This document shows, in pieces, positions 17,609 through 26,237 of a stretch of DNA of 64,000 bases. Position 1 is the stretch's first letter. Each line of letters opens with the position of its first letter. The position numbers were made by a program, and so were the translations under genes. Origin of the DNA: Verrucomicrobiota bacterium (GTDB lineage Bacteria; Verrucomicrobiota; Verrucomicrobiia; CAIQCK01); NCBI GenBank assembly GCA_026397915.1, contig JAPLTX010000023.1, positions 114,808 to 178,807 on the forward strand, written 5' to 3'. Below the pieces are notes generated by a model. It searched no databases. It was given only the letters and a program-made list of their open reading frames with translations, and had not been told where the DNA came from.

Positions 17609-18997
17609 TCACACCGCCCACTGCGCCCGCGTAGCGCGGTGCATCATGCGGGCGGCGGTTTCGTCGCCGACGATGGTTTCCTTCACGGGATCCCACGTGA
17701 TCTTCCGGCCGGTGCGGACGCAGATGTCGCTGAGGTGGCTGATGATGTCGGAGCGGACGGCGCTCTCGATGTTGCCCACGGGGTCTTTGCGAGTGCGGAC
17801 GCAGTCGAGCCAGCTCAAGTGGTGCGGTTCCACATATTCGCCGCCGGCGCGGTTGCTGCGGTCGAGGTGGATTTCGTTCGGAGCGATGATGGCGTTCCGT
17901 AGCGACGGCGGGTCCATCTGCACTTCGCTGTAGTTCACGCAAATCCAGCCTTCGGTGCCGACGAACGTCGCGGCGTTGCTGTCGCGGATGCCGGGGATGT
18001 CCTGCCGCTGGGCCGTCTGGTTGTCCATGAACCGCATCACCAGCCCGTTCTTGTAGCGGCACTCGACATCCCACTGGACGATGCAGTTGAAGAGGCCGTC
18101 GTCGGGCAGGCGGCCGGTGCCTTCGTAGGTCACGGGCACGCCCATGCCCGCGTTGTCGGCCCACCACTGCACCTGGTCGAGTGGATGCGCCGCCCAACCG
18201 GCGATGAAGCCGATGGCGTAGTCGTAGATGTGGAAAATGCCGTTGCCGTTGCCGCCGGAGATGGCGCGCCCGGCGCTGAACGGCGCCCACGGCGCGGGGC
18301 CGAGCCAGAGGTCGTAGTCGAGGTCCGCCGGCACCGGCAGGACGGGGTCGTCCACCGGACCTTTCACCGAGGCTGGGCTGACGACGTAAATCTTCTGCAC
18401 CTTGCCGATGCGGCCGTTGAGAACCAGCTCGATGGCGTGGCGCGCGGCGGTGGTCGAGCGGCGTTCGGCGCCGTATTGGAACACGCGGCCGTGACGCCGC
18501 ACGGCCTCGCGCGCAGCGAGGTCCTCGTGAATGCTGACGCCGAGCGGCTTCTCCGTGTGCATGTCCTTGCCAGCGCGCGCGGCGGCGATGGTGATCGGCA
18601 CGTGCCAATGGTCCGGCGTGGCGATATAGACGGCGTCCACGTCCGCGCGGGCCAGCACGTCGCGGAAGTCGGCGTAGGCGTCGCAGCCCTTGTAGGCCCC
18701 GCTGCGTTTGCTCCCGGCGTAGTGCCGCTCGAAAGTCTGCTTCGCCCGCAACCGCTTCGATTCCCACGGATCGCACACCGCTACGACGTGGCATTTGTCC
18801 GTGAGGGTGTAACAACGGCTCTCCGCCATCGCGCGCCCGCCGCACGAGATGACGCCGACGTTGACGCGCTCGCTCGGCGGCGTGCCGCCGATGCCCAACG
18901 CCCGCGCCGGAACTATCTGCGGCGCGACGATGCCCGCCGCCGCCCACCGCACCGCGCTGCCCAGAAACCCGCGACGTGTCCAACCTTTGGCTTTCAT
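17609..18997 (-). CDS. Tat-exported Gfo/Idh/MocA family oxidoreductase
   Basis: 462 aa from the ATG at 18997, which has GAGGAG 6 bases upstream; the open frame extends to 19246 but that part lies in the tandem-repeat region and is not coding. Tat leader TRRGFLGSAVRWAAAGIVAP, Rossmann motif VNVGVISCGGRAMAESRC, catalytic TEKPLGVSIH, then VFQYGAERRSTTAARHAIEL and IAGWAAHPLDQVQWW. It is very close in architecture to the 27458-28762 paralog (same QYG...RS and IYDYAIGFIAGW strings), so these two form a sub-group within the window. Substrate unknown. Confidence 0.9.
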   Translation of the reverse strand: MKAKGWTRRGFLGSAVRWAAAGIVAPQIVPARALGIGGTPPSERVNVGVISCGGRAMAESRCYTLTDKCHVVAVCDPWESKRLRAKQTFERHYAGSKRSGAYKGCDAYADFRDVLARADVDAVYIATPDHWHVPITIAAARAGKDMHTEKPLGVSIHEDLAAREAVRRHGRVFQYGAERRSTTAARHAIELVLNGRIGKVQKIYVVSPASVKGPVDDPVLPVPADLDYDLWLGPAPWAPFSAGRAISGGNGNGIFHIYDYAIGFIAGWAAHPLDQVQWWADNAGMGVPVTYEGTGRLPDDGLFNCIVQWDVECRYKNGLVMRFMDNQTAQRQDIPGIRDSNAATFVGTEGWICVNYSEVQMDPPSLRNAIIAPNEIHLDRSNRAGGEYVEPHHLSWLDCVRTRKDPVGNIESAVRSDIISHLSDICVRTGRKITWDPVKETIVGDETAARMMHRATRAQWAV

Positions 18998-19177
18998 GAT
19001 TTCTCCTCGCGATTCGGTTTCATCGCCTACGCCGGGCATAGTCCTCTCAGCGGTTTGTGAGGGCAAGCGGTTTTTGGTTCGACTGCGGCGTGCGCGTCGG
19101 CGCACCCGCCTCTTCACGTCGGCGGCTACGGAAAGACCATCCCGCGCCAGCCGGACGGCTCCATTTTTTCCGTCTCC
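18998..19177. other. Non-coding leader region upstream of the Gfo/Idh gene
   Basis: 180 bases between the Gfo/Idh start and the tandem repeats. It contains a perfect 6-bp stem hairpin at 19090-19105 (GTGCGC / GCGCAC, 4-base loop) and a weaker one near 19044-19065. No gene is visible. It may hold the promoter of the 17609-18997 gene. Confidence 0.4.
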
Positions 19178-19505
19178 AGACGTTACAACGGTTTTTTTGA
19201 AACAAATAAGTCGTTGCTGGACGTGGAAACGGTTTTCCGGGAGCAAAATTTCCGTTCATGGACGTTACGACGATGTTCTTGGAGCCAAAAAGTCGTTGCG
19301 GCGAGTTACAACGACATTTTGGGAGCAAAAAAACCGTTGTTGGACGTTACATCGGGTTTTTGGGAGCTAAAAAGTCGTTGCGGCAAGTTACAACGGCTTT
19401 TGGGAAGCAAAATTCCCGTTGTTGGAAGTTACACCGTCTTTTTTGGAGCAAAAATGGCGTTGCGGCGAGTTACATCGGTTTTTTGGGTCCAAAAATCACG
19501 TTGTT
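19178..19505. repeat. Array of eight degenerate 41-bp tandem repeats with 82-bp super-period
   Basis: Eight consecutive units of exactly 41 bases start at 19178, 19219, 19260, 19301, 19342, 19383, 19424 and 19465. Each follows the pattern G-n-n-GTTACA-n-CGG-T(n)-GGGAGCAAAAA-nn-CGTTG-nn. Unit ends alternate between CGTTGCG/GCGAGTT and CGTTGTT/GGACGTT junctions, giving an 82-base higher-order period. Length is strictly conserved while base identity is loose. Because 41 is not a multiple of 3, the peptide repeats every 41 codons. Two plus-strand frames remain open through most of the array (19214-19507 and 19258-19563), but neither has a convincing ribosome site. Confidence 0.9.
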
Positions 19506-19541
19506 AGATGTTGAACCCATAAAAATGGCTCGTTTTAGACA

Positions 19542-19587
19542 CCGGCAGGCCGCCGTGTCGTAAAAACGGAGTCTTTCGGCCTGCCGG
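19542..19587. repeat. Perfect 10-bp inverted repeat next to the 41-bp array
   Basis: Arms CCGGCAGGCC (19542-19551) and GGCCTGCCGG (19578-19587) are exact reverse complements separated by 26 bases. It starts 36 bases after the last 41-bp unit. It could be a transcript hairpin or the end of a small mobile element. There is no long T-run directly after it on either strand, so a standard terminator is unlikely. Confidence 0.6.
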
Positions 19588-20072
19588 ACGTCTTTGGGCA
19601 GTGAAAACGAAGGAAATGAATGGGCAGACCATTAAAAATGGACGAAGTGTGCATCGCCGGCACGGCGAAGAACCCCGCCAGCATCGGCCCGTTCACTAAC
19701 GACTTCAGCGATCCGCCGACGCAGAGCGAGATGCGCGCCTTCCGTGATTGAGCCAACAGCTTCTTCTACGCGACGGCGAGATAAAATACCTGTAGCGGCG
19801 GTCTCTGACCGACGGATGGAATGATGACGAAACAACCGGCGGTGGCACATCGCCGTGTCAGGAAAAGCAGGAAAAACCATTTTACAATTCCGACTCCGGC
19901 CACTAGCATCCGCCCACCATGAGTGTGGTGGGTTCAAGGAACCATTTCTTCGCAAACGATGTGCGCTGTGGCAAAGTTTCGTCCTTCACCTGTGGACCAA
20001 CTGGGGCATCATCCATGTCTATGACGTTGTATCTGGCAGTTCTGCACGTGAAGATTCATTGAAGGCGAAACT
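19588..20072. other. Mostly non-coding stretch before the HEPN-like gene
   Basis: 485 bases. It holds the possible pseudogene at 19638-19784 and a short half-palindromic string at 19791-19815 (GCGGCGGTCTCTGACCG). The remainder, 19816-20072, is unannotated and presumably includes the promoter of the plus-strand gene at 20073. I see no convincing RNA gene. Confidence 0.4.
19638..19784 (+). pseudogene. Possible small decayed gene with in-frame TGA
   Basis: Reading from the ATG at 19638 gives 37 residues ending ...PFTNDFSDPPTQSEMRAFRD, then TGA at 19749-19751, then the same frame continues ANSFFYATAR and stops at 19782. Reading through the TGA gives a 48-residue protein whose junction (FRD-x-ANSFFYATAR) looks continuous, suggesting a former Trp codon. 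The D-P-P-T-x-x-E-M/V-x-A-x-R-D pattern resembles the C-terminal helix of short phage-like or structural proteins, but I cannot name a family. It may be a remnant or chance. Confidence 0.3.
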
Positions 20073-20714
20073 ATGTCGATGACAGAGGATGAGGCTCGCT
20101 ACGAAGAGGCGTTGGAAAAGCTTTATCAAGAGCATAGCATTCTAGCGATTGACGAGTTCATAACAGAACGGTTGCACTCGTTCTATCTTCAGCATCCGTC
20201 TGTAGCGCAGCCTGCCATCAACTCCCTCAACAAAGCTCGTGGATTTGCCACCACCGACCCGACATCTTCACTGGTGTTTGCCGCTATCGCGACGGAGGTT
20301 GCTTTAAGATCCGTCTTGCTCAAACCGATTGTATTCGGCTTGATCAACTGTGAAGCTGCTGCCGGTCTGATTACCGACGTGGTTTTTGCGCATTCATCCT
20401 CGGATAAGTTTCGAAAGCTGATGCTAAAATCTTTGACCGATCATGGGGGAGTAGACCTCCTTGAAAATAAACGGGATGGCCAAGGAAAGTCTCTATGGGT
20501 CGAAATCGGCGAAATTCAAGTGAACCGCAACAAGATTCTACACACTGCTGAAACGGCAACATCAGAACAAGCATTACAAGCAGTTGGTGTTGCGACGGCC
20601 CTCTTGGAGAAAGTGTTTCCGTCTGTGGTGAACAAACTTGGCTTGCATCTTCATGACGGAGTTCGCGTATGTAGTGATTATCACTGCAAAAGCAAAAACG
20701 GACACGTCGTCTGA
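20073..20714 (+). CDS. Hypothetical protein with HEPN-like RX4H motif
   Basis: 213 aa, all-alpha by appearance, cytoplasmic, no signal. A charged N-terminal helix (residues 1-30) is followed by helical segments and the string NRNKILHTAETATSEQALQA around 152-171. RNKILH fits the RX4-6H motif of HEPN RNases or nucleotide-binding helices, and the earlier SSLVFAAIATEVALRSVLL fits a HEPN-type helix carrying a conserved polar residue. The C-terminus has a Cys/His-rich tail (CSDYHCKSKNGH). Base composition is visibly more AT-rich than the flanking genes, as is that of the next gene, suggesting acquisition. No neighbouring nucleotidyltransferase (MNT) partner is seen, so a toxin-antitoxin role is only a possibility. 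Confidence 0.6.
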   Translation: MSMTEDEARYEEALEKLYQEHSILAIDEFITERLHSFYLQHPSVAQPAINSLNKARGFATTDPTSSLVFAAIATEVALRSVLLKPIVFGLINCEAAAGLITDVVFAHSSSDKFRKLMLKSLTDHGGVDLLENKRDGQGKSLWVEIGEIQVNRNKILHTAETATSEQALQAVGVATALLEKVFPSVVNKLGLHLHDGVRVCSDYHCKSKNGHVV

Positions 20715-20773
20715 GAGGCCATGCGCACCAAATGATAATTCGGAGTGCGAATCGCAATACGCGTAATTAGGAC

Positions 20774-21601
20774 ATGCTCACGGATTGGCATTATATCAAG
20801 AATGGAAAGCTCGTTGGTCCTGTGAGCGAATCGCAGTTTCGCGAACTGATCGCGAAATCCATCATCTGCCCCGATGACTTGATCTGGCGTCCCGGTTTCG
20901 AAAAGTGGCGGCCAGCTGCTGAAATCGAAGGTATGTTTCTTCCCCCGGCGCTGCCGGATGGCCACGATCAAACACCTCCACTGCCAACTTCGCATCAAAG
21001 AGAACGGCAACCAACCAAAGGGAATAGCGACGTAGTCAAACCCACTGTCTCTGTTTCTGAAGATGGAAAGAAGAATGGAGCAAAAACCTCCGTTGGGATG
21101 AATGCTCTTCAGTGGCTTCTAGTGGTTGTTTGGATGGGCGTGCTCAAATACTACGGTTGGAGATTCATCATCCCTGCTCTTGGTGCAGTGATAAGTGCGG
21201 GGATAGCTACCCTTCTTGTGAAATCCGAATGCAAGCCCATGATTCCTGCTTTTGGTGCCCAAATGGGTTTGGGGTTCTATTTTGCATTCGCGGCATTTGC
21301 AGCATACAAGGTGTCTGTAGATGTAGTTCTCTATATACTGCTGGCGGAAGTGTGCATCCTGATTGTTGGAGCAATTTGGATCGTATCAAAACCGAACCTT
21401 ATCTCTATCAGTATCGTCGGTCTGTATCAGGCTGTAACAATCTCAATTGGCTTACATAACGTCCTTTCACCTGATATAGCGCCCGGAGCAGTAAAGAGCG
21501 CGCCCATCCTTCTCGGCCTGCGCGCATTGGCGATTCTACTGATGTGGCTGGGCTTATATTGGATTAGGAAAGGGCGCTCAAAAACTCCGGCTTCACCGTG
21601 A
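20774..21601 (+). CDS. GYF_2 (DUF4339) domain membrane protein
   Basis: 275 aa. The N-terminal 50 residues are a GYF_2 domain (WHYIKNGKLVGPVSESQFRE, then DDLIWRPGFEKWRPA), a module that binds proline-rich peptides. A low-complexity linker (about 55-105) leads to six or so membrane helices (from about 110: ALQWLLVVVWMGVLKYYGWR; later IPAFGAQMGLGFYFAFAAFA; end ALAILLMWLGLYWIRKGRS). The GYF domain is cytoplasmic by the usual topology. Base composition is AT-rich compared with the surroundings, like the upstream gene 59 bases away. The membrane part matches no family I recognise. Confidence 0.75.
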   Translation: MLTDWHYIKNGKLVGPVSESQFRELIAKSIICPDDLIWRPGFEKWRPAAEIEGMFLPPALPDGHDQTPPLPTSHQRERQPTKGNSDVVKPTVSVSEDGKKNGAKTSVGMNALQWLLVVVWMGVLKYYGWRFIIPALGAVISAGIATLLVKSECKPMIPAFGAQMGLGFYFAFAAFAAYKVSVDVVLYILLAEVCILIVGAIWIVSKPNLISISIVGLYQAVTISIGLHNVLSPDIAPGAVKSAPILLGLRALAILLMWLGLYWIRKGRSKTPASP

Positions 21602-21657
21602 TTCCTCATCGTCATGGGGATTGCTCCATGCCACTGGACACCACAGCTTCGTCATAA

Positions 21658-23010
21658 TCACACCGTCCACGAGCCGCGATAGGCGCGGTGGCGGAGGCGG
21701 TTGGCGGCGGCGGCGTTGGGGCCGGTGAAGCACTCGGCGGCGGGGTCCCACGCGAGTTTGGCTTTGAGGGTCATGGCGATGTTGCCGAGATGGCAGACGC
21801 TGGTGGAGCGGTGGCCGACCTCGACGGGCGCGACCGGTTCGCGGCGGCTCTTGACGCAATCGAGGAAGTTCCGCATGTGATCGTTGGATTCGTAGAGGTG
21901 GATTTCGTTCGGGCCGATCGTCTCATTGAGCAACTTGGGATCGGACGCCGTCAAGCGGTCTTCGAAGGAGATCCAACCTTTGTCGCCTTCGAACTTCACG
22001 CACCACCCGCGCGTGCAACTGTGAAGCTCGCCTTCGACGCCGTCGGCGTAGCGGAAGCGGAAATGCGCCGGGTTGGCCATATTGAAGAACGCCTCGGGAT
22101 GAAATGCGCCGCCGAGATCCTCGACTTCCACCGGGCTGGTGTCGTCGTGGCCGCTGGCCCACTGGACCAGATCGAGCATGTGCGCGCCGGTGTTGGTGAC
22201 CTCGCCGCCGGAGTAATCGTTGATGTAGCGGAAGCTGTAGAGGCAGCGGAGCTTGTGGTAGGGCGCCCACTGCGCGGGGCCAAGCCACATGTCGTAATCG
22301 AGCCACGCCGGCACCGGCTGCTCCTCCCAAGGTTCCTTCGGCCCCTCGCGGCCGGGGGTCGTGCCGATCTCAACGGTAGCCTTGCGGAGTTTGCCGATGC
22401 GGCCATTGCGGATCAGTTCGCACATGAACCTTGCCACCGGCGACGAACGCCGGTGCGTGCCAGTCTGCAAGATGCGGCCGTTGCGGCGCACGGCTTCCAC
22501 CATTGCGCGTCCATCGGCGAGGGTCAGCGACAGCGGCTTTTCGCAGTAGATGTCCTTGCCCGCGCGCGCGGCGGCGATGGTAATCGGCGCGTGCCAGTGG
22601 TCGGGGGTGACGTTGGTCACGGCGTCAATGTCGTTGCGCGCGAGCAGCTCGCGGAAGTCAACGTAGGCGGCGCATCCCTTGAAATCCGCCCGGCCCGTCT
22701 GCTGCGCGTAGTGATGCTCGACGACTTTCTTGGCGGAGTCGCGGCCGAACCACGGCCCCTGCCAGCCGTCCTTGAACCAGTGGCCGTATTCGTTGGATGC
22801 GCTGACCGGATCACACGCAGCGACAATCTGCACGTCGTCGTTGACCATGGCGGCGCGGAGGTCGCGCATGCCCATGCCGCCGACGCCGATGCAGCCCATC
22901 GTGATGCGGTTGGACGGCGCGTTCTTCCCGAACAGGCGCGCGGGGACGATCATGGCTGCGGCGACGGTGGTGGAGGTTCGGAGGAATTGGCGGCGGCTGA
23001 TGGTTTTCAT
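21658..23010 (-). CDS. Tat-exported Gfo/Idh/MocA family oxidoreductase
   Basis: 450 aa from the ATG at 23010 (MKTISRRQFLRTSTTVAAAM Tat leader); the open frame runs further upstream to 23208 but that part has no leader-like sequence. Rossmann motif ITMGCIGVGGMGMRDLRAAM, catalytic CEKPLSLTLADG, then ILQTGTHRRSSPVARFMCEL and SGGEVTNTGAHMLDLVQWAS. An insertion relative to its paralogs (NEYGHWFKDGWQGPWFGRD, about residues 70-90) lies after the cofactor-binding strand. C-terminus HRAYRGSWTV is shared with neighbours. It follows the 23097-24416 paralog by 86 bases. Confidence 0.9.
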   Translation of the reverse strand: MKTISRRQFLRTSTTVAAAMIVPARLFGKNAPSNRITMGCIGVGGMGMRDLRAAMVNDDVQIVAACDPVSASNEYGHWFKDGWQGPWFGRDSAKKVVEHHYAQQTGRADFKGCAAYVDFRELLARNDIDAVTNVTPDHWHAPITIAAARAGKDIYCEKPLSLTLADGRAMVEAVRRNGRILQTGTHRRSSPVARFMCELIRNGRIGKLRKATVEIGTTPGREGPKEPWEEQPVPAWLDYDMWLGPAQWAPYHKLRCLYSFRYINDYSGGEVTNTGAHMLDLVQWASGHDDTSPVEVEDLGGAFHPEAFFNMANPAHFRFRYADGVEGELHSCTRGWCVKFEGDKGWISFEDRLTASDPKLLNETIGPNEIHLYESNDHMRNFLDCVKSRREPVAPVEVGHRSTSVCHLGNIAMTLKAKLAWDPAAECFTGPNAAAANRLRHRAYRGSWTV

Positions 23011-23096
23011 AACAGGGTGCGTGTCTCGCATAGGCAAGGCCACCCACCGCCCGCGGTCAAGTCCAAAGTCCTTCAGCGTCAGCGCACCACCGCGCG

Positions 23097-24416
23097 TCAC
23101 ATCGTCCACGGCGCGCGCATCGGCCGAGACAACATCCGGTTCGCTTCCGCATCGCCGGGAAAAACCTCCCGTGCCGCCTCCCACGCCAGCGGGCGGCCGA
23201 GCCGGCATGAGATCGCGCCGAGATGACAGACCGTGGCGGAGCGTTGGCCGATCTCGGCGTGCGCCGCGGGCAGCCGCCGATTCAACACGCAGTCAATGAA
23301 GTCGGCGTGATGAGTGTGGGCACCGGAACGCAGATGGAGTTCATCGGGACCGATGGTCGAGGTCAGGATCTTGTCCGCGCTCGCGGTGACGGCACCGCCG
23401 CTGAGATGAATCCAGCCGTCGCTACCCTCGAACTTCACACCAAGCTCGTTGGACGTCGAGTGGATCAACTGGACGCCGTTGGCATAGCGATATGTGATCG
23501 TGAAGCCCGTCGGCACGTCGTAAATGCCGCTGGTCGGAAATGTCGCTTTGCCGTCAATGTGTTCTGGACCGGTCAGGTCGGTGCCCATGCCCCAGGAGGC
23601 GAGGTCAACAAAATGCACGCCGTTGTCGCTGATGTTTCCTTCGGCGTAGTCGAAGATCCAACGGAAGTTGATATGACATCGCGCCGCCGTGTAAGACACC
23701 CACGGCGCCGGGCCGAGCCAGAGGTCATAGTTGAAACCGGACGGCACCGGTTGCGGCGGCTCATGGCCGCTGTAGCCGTCGCGGATTTTGATTCCCTCTC
23801 CCGGACCGAAGCATGGCCCGACACGCACGGTGTGGAGCGTGCCGATGCGTCCGTTGCGCACGAGTTCGCAGCCGAAGCGAAACGTGTTGATCGAGCGCCG
23901 CTGCGTGCCGGTCTGCAACACGCGGCCGTATCGCCGCACGGTCTCGACGATGGCGCGGCCTTCCGCCACCGAATACGCCAGCGGCTTCTCGCAGTAGATG
24001 TCTTTGCCGCTACGCGCGGCGGCGACCGCTATGATCGCATGCGTGTGGTCCGGCGTGCCGATCATCACCGCGTCAATATCCTTGCGTGCGATCAACTCGC
24101 GGAAGTCCTGCGTCACGACGCAGCCTTTGAAACGGCCGGAGGCAGCCTGTTTGCCGTAATGATCTTCAATAACCGCCGCCGCCGCTTTTGCGCGCGGCAG
24201 GTCCACGTCGCACGCGGCCACGATCTGCACGCGCGGATCGGCGAGGAACACCCGCGTGTTGCGCCCGCCTTGGAGACCGGTGCCGATGCAGGCGAGCGTG
24301 ATGCGCGCGTTGGGCGAAACCGCACCGGGACTTCTCGCCGGGAGAATGAAGGGCGCCAGCACGACGCCGCGGCAACCGAGTCTGAGAAACTCGCGCCGTG
24401 AAGAACCTGTTGTCAT
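23097..24416 (-). CDS. Tat-exported Gfo/Idh/MocA family oxidoreductase
   Basis: 439 aa from the ATG at 24416, with GGAGG about 5 bases upstream. Tat leader SRREFLRLGCRGVVLAPFIL, Rossmann motif ITLACIGTGLQGGRNT, catalytic CEKPLAYSVAEG, then VLQTGTQRRSINTFRFGCEL and EGNISDNGVHFVDLASWGMG. The C-terminus MRAPWTM follows the family habit. Only 14 bases separate it from the FAD oxidoreductase upstream, so the two are probably co-transcribed and may act in sequence on the same substrate. Substrate unknown. Confidence 0.9.
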   Translation of the reverse strand: MTTGSSRREFLRLGCRGVVLAPFILPARSPGAVSPNARITLACIGTGLQGGRNTRVFLADPRVQIVAACDVDLPRAKAAAAVIEDHYGKQAASGRFKGCVVTQDFRELIARKDIDAVMIGTPDHTHAIIAVAAARSGKDIYCEKPLAYSVAEGRAIVETVRRYGRVLQTGTQRRSINTFRFGCELVRNGRIGTLHTVRVGPCFGPGEGIKIRDGYSGHEPPQPVPSGFNYDLWLGPAPWVSYTAARCHINFRWIFDYAEGNISDNGVHFVDLASWGMGTDLTGPEHIDGKATFPTSGIYDVPTGFTITYRYANGVQLIHSTSNELGVKFEGSDGWIHLSGGAVTASADKILTSTIGPDELHLRSGAHTHHADFIDCVLNRRLPAAHAEIGQRSATVCHLGAISCRLGRPLAWEAAREVFPGDAEANRMLSRPMRAPWTM

Positions 24417-24430
24417 GCGTCCTCCTGATT

Positions 24431-26200
24431 TCACTTTGGCGGCGGCCATGCGAGGATTTGACCGGCCTGCAACAACCGATCCCGCAAACGGTCATAGGAC
24501 ACCTGTTGCACCGTCGTCGCGTGTTCCAACGCCTCGACCGCGGCCACGCCGGCCGACTGACCAAGGATCATGAAGACCGGTTCCATCCGAATCGAACCGT
24601 AGGCCACGTGGGAGGCCGAAACACAGACGGGAACCAGGACGTTCCCGCACTCGCCGGCTCGCGGCACGATCGCGCGATAACTGATCGGATAGGGCTGCAA
24701 CACCTCGTTTCCCTCGGTCTGGACGTTGCCTTCGTTGCGGACATGGCCCTCGGAGTCGGCATAGCGTTGCACGTTGTGCGAATCCATGCCGTAGGCCGCC
24801 AAGCCGACGGAATCCTCGGCCACGCGTTTGCGCCAGCAATTGTGCTCCGTCATCACGTAGTCGCTGACCATGCGGCGGGCTTCGCGCACATACAACTGAT
24901 GAGGCCAGTGAACGTTGTCGGTGAATTCGTCCTTGGCCAATCCCCATCGCTTCATTTCCTGACGTAGCTTCTCCGGAACGCGAGGATCGTTCGCCAGAGT
25001 CCAATACAACCCTTGCTGATAGCTGGCGTGATCGCGAATGATCTTCTCTCGCGCAGCGTAGTCGCCGCTAGGATAGCCGTAATTCATCCCCGTGTTATCC
25101 ACGGAGACGGCGTAGATGTTGTTGTTGTCGGTCTTGCGGTTGGGCAGAAAAACCAGCGCCGATAAACCGTTCGGACCCATGCGGGCCAAAGGGTCCACGG
25201 GAATTTTGTCAAAACCAGCTTCGTAGTAACGCAACAGAAGCTCATATCGGCGTGGATCGTAGTCTTTCGGTTTGGAGATCAGAACCTTGTTCTCCGGCTG
25301 GTCCGTCAGGCACGTGCGGAAGCAATAGGCTTGCACCCGGTGGTCGCCGCTGCCTTCAGCACCGACCCCCTCCACACCCACGCCCGGCAGCAGCCCGCTG
25401 GACGGGTCTCCAGGTTTCAGAAAGGCACTGACCGGTTTGCTGAACTGGTGGTAATAGTAATAGCGCTCATGCTCACGGTGCGGTTGCACGCCGTTGATCG
25501 TCTCGCCATAGCGGGCGTTCGGCTCGCGTCCGGTTGCGTAGCCGATTCCGGCCTGGGTCATCAAGTCACCTTCATAGGTGGCATCCACAAAAAACTTCGC
25601 GGAGAATTTCCTGCCGGACTCCATCTTGATGCAGATGACCTGCGACCCGCGTTTCTCCACTCCTCCTGCGCCGAGGAGACGTTCGCCATACACGACAGGC
25701 ACACGGCTTTCCGCAATCATCGCCCGAAAAACCTCCTCGGCCACGTGTGGTTCGAATAGCCACCAGGTTTGATCCTGGTTCCAGTCTGCCCGCCCCTTGC
25801 TGAGAGCCAGATACTGGTCGCGCGTCCCATATGTCCAAGCTTCGGGGCGAAGATACTGCTTCCAAACGCGATGGTAAAACTCGCGCGCCATGCCGCCGAT
25901 GGCTTTCTTGTTTCCGATGTCAGTTGCCCCCAAACCTCCCGAACTCAGTCCTCCCAAATGCCTGCCGGGTTCAATGAGCACCGCGCTTTTGCCCAGCCGC
26001 GCGACTTGCACGGCAGCCATGACGCCACCTGACGTGCCTCCATAGACGACCACGTCCGCGACCGTTTCCTCGACGTTTGCATAAATGCCGTTTCCTGGAA
26101 AGCCCAGCACAAACAACAGGAGGAAGAATGCCAACCACCCGTGAACGCGACAGTTCCTCTCGATTCTCCACGATTCGCGCCAGCAAACATTTGTGCTCAT
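24431..26200 (-). CDS. Exported FAD-dependent oxidoreductase (FAD_oxidored family)
   Basis: 589 aa. An N-terminal hydrophobic segment (WLAFFLLLFVLGFPGNGIYA, about 22-41) acts as signal peptide or anchor. The FAD dinucleotide-binding region starts at about residue 49: VADVVVYGGTSGGVMAAVQV, followed by SAVLIEPGRHLGGLSSGGLG, the pattern of the FAD_oxidored family (PF12831) common in Verrucomicrobiota, Planctomycetota and Bacteroidota. Near the end, MEPVFMILGQSAGVAAVEAL is the conserved C-terminal FAD contact. No partner dehydrogenase domain. Neighbours on both sides are Gfo/Idh enzymes, suggesting a pathway of oxidations on a carbohydrate or polyol; the substrate is unknown. Confidence 0.85.
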   Translation of the reverse strand: MSTNVCWRESWRIERNCRVHGWLAFFLLLFVLGFPGNGIYANVEETVADVVVYGGTSGGVMAAVQVARLGKSAVLIEPGRHLGGLSSGGLGATDIGNKKAIGGMAREFYHRVWKQYLRPEAWTYGTRDQYLALSKGRADWNQDQTWWLFEPHVAEEVFRAMIAESRVPVVYGERLLGAGGVEKRGSQVICIKMESGRKFSAKFFVDATYEGDLMTQAGIGYATGREPNARYGETINGVQPHREHERYYYYHQFSKPVSAFLKPGDPSSGLLPGVGVEGVGAEGSGDHRVQAYCFRTCLTDQPENKVLISKPKDYDPRRYELLLRYYEAGFDKIPVDPLARMGPNGLSALVFLPNRKTDNNNIYAVSVDNTGMNYGYPSGDYAAREKIIRDHASYQQGLYWTLANDPRVPEKLRQEMKRWGLAKDEFTDNVHWPHQLYVREARRMVSDYVMTEHNCWRKRVAEDSVGLAAYGMDSHNVQRYADSEGHVRNEGNVQTEGNEVLQPYPISYRAIVPRAGECGNVLVPVCVSASHVAYGSIRMEPVFMILGQSAGVAAVEALEHATTVQQVSYDRLRDRLLQAGQILAWPPPK

Positions 26201-26237
26201 AAGCGATCGTCGGTTGCGGCAGGCGGCAGATCGTCAA

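Noticed and set aside
19214..19563. Overlapping plus-strand frames in the 41-bp array as real genes
   Set aside because: Two frames are open for the same reason (repeats lacking stops), and neither has a ribosome site; kept as a repeat feature.
19855..20082. 75-residue plus-strand frame before the HEPN-like gene
   Set aside because: No ribosome site, no domain, unusual composition; overlaps the next start.
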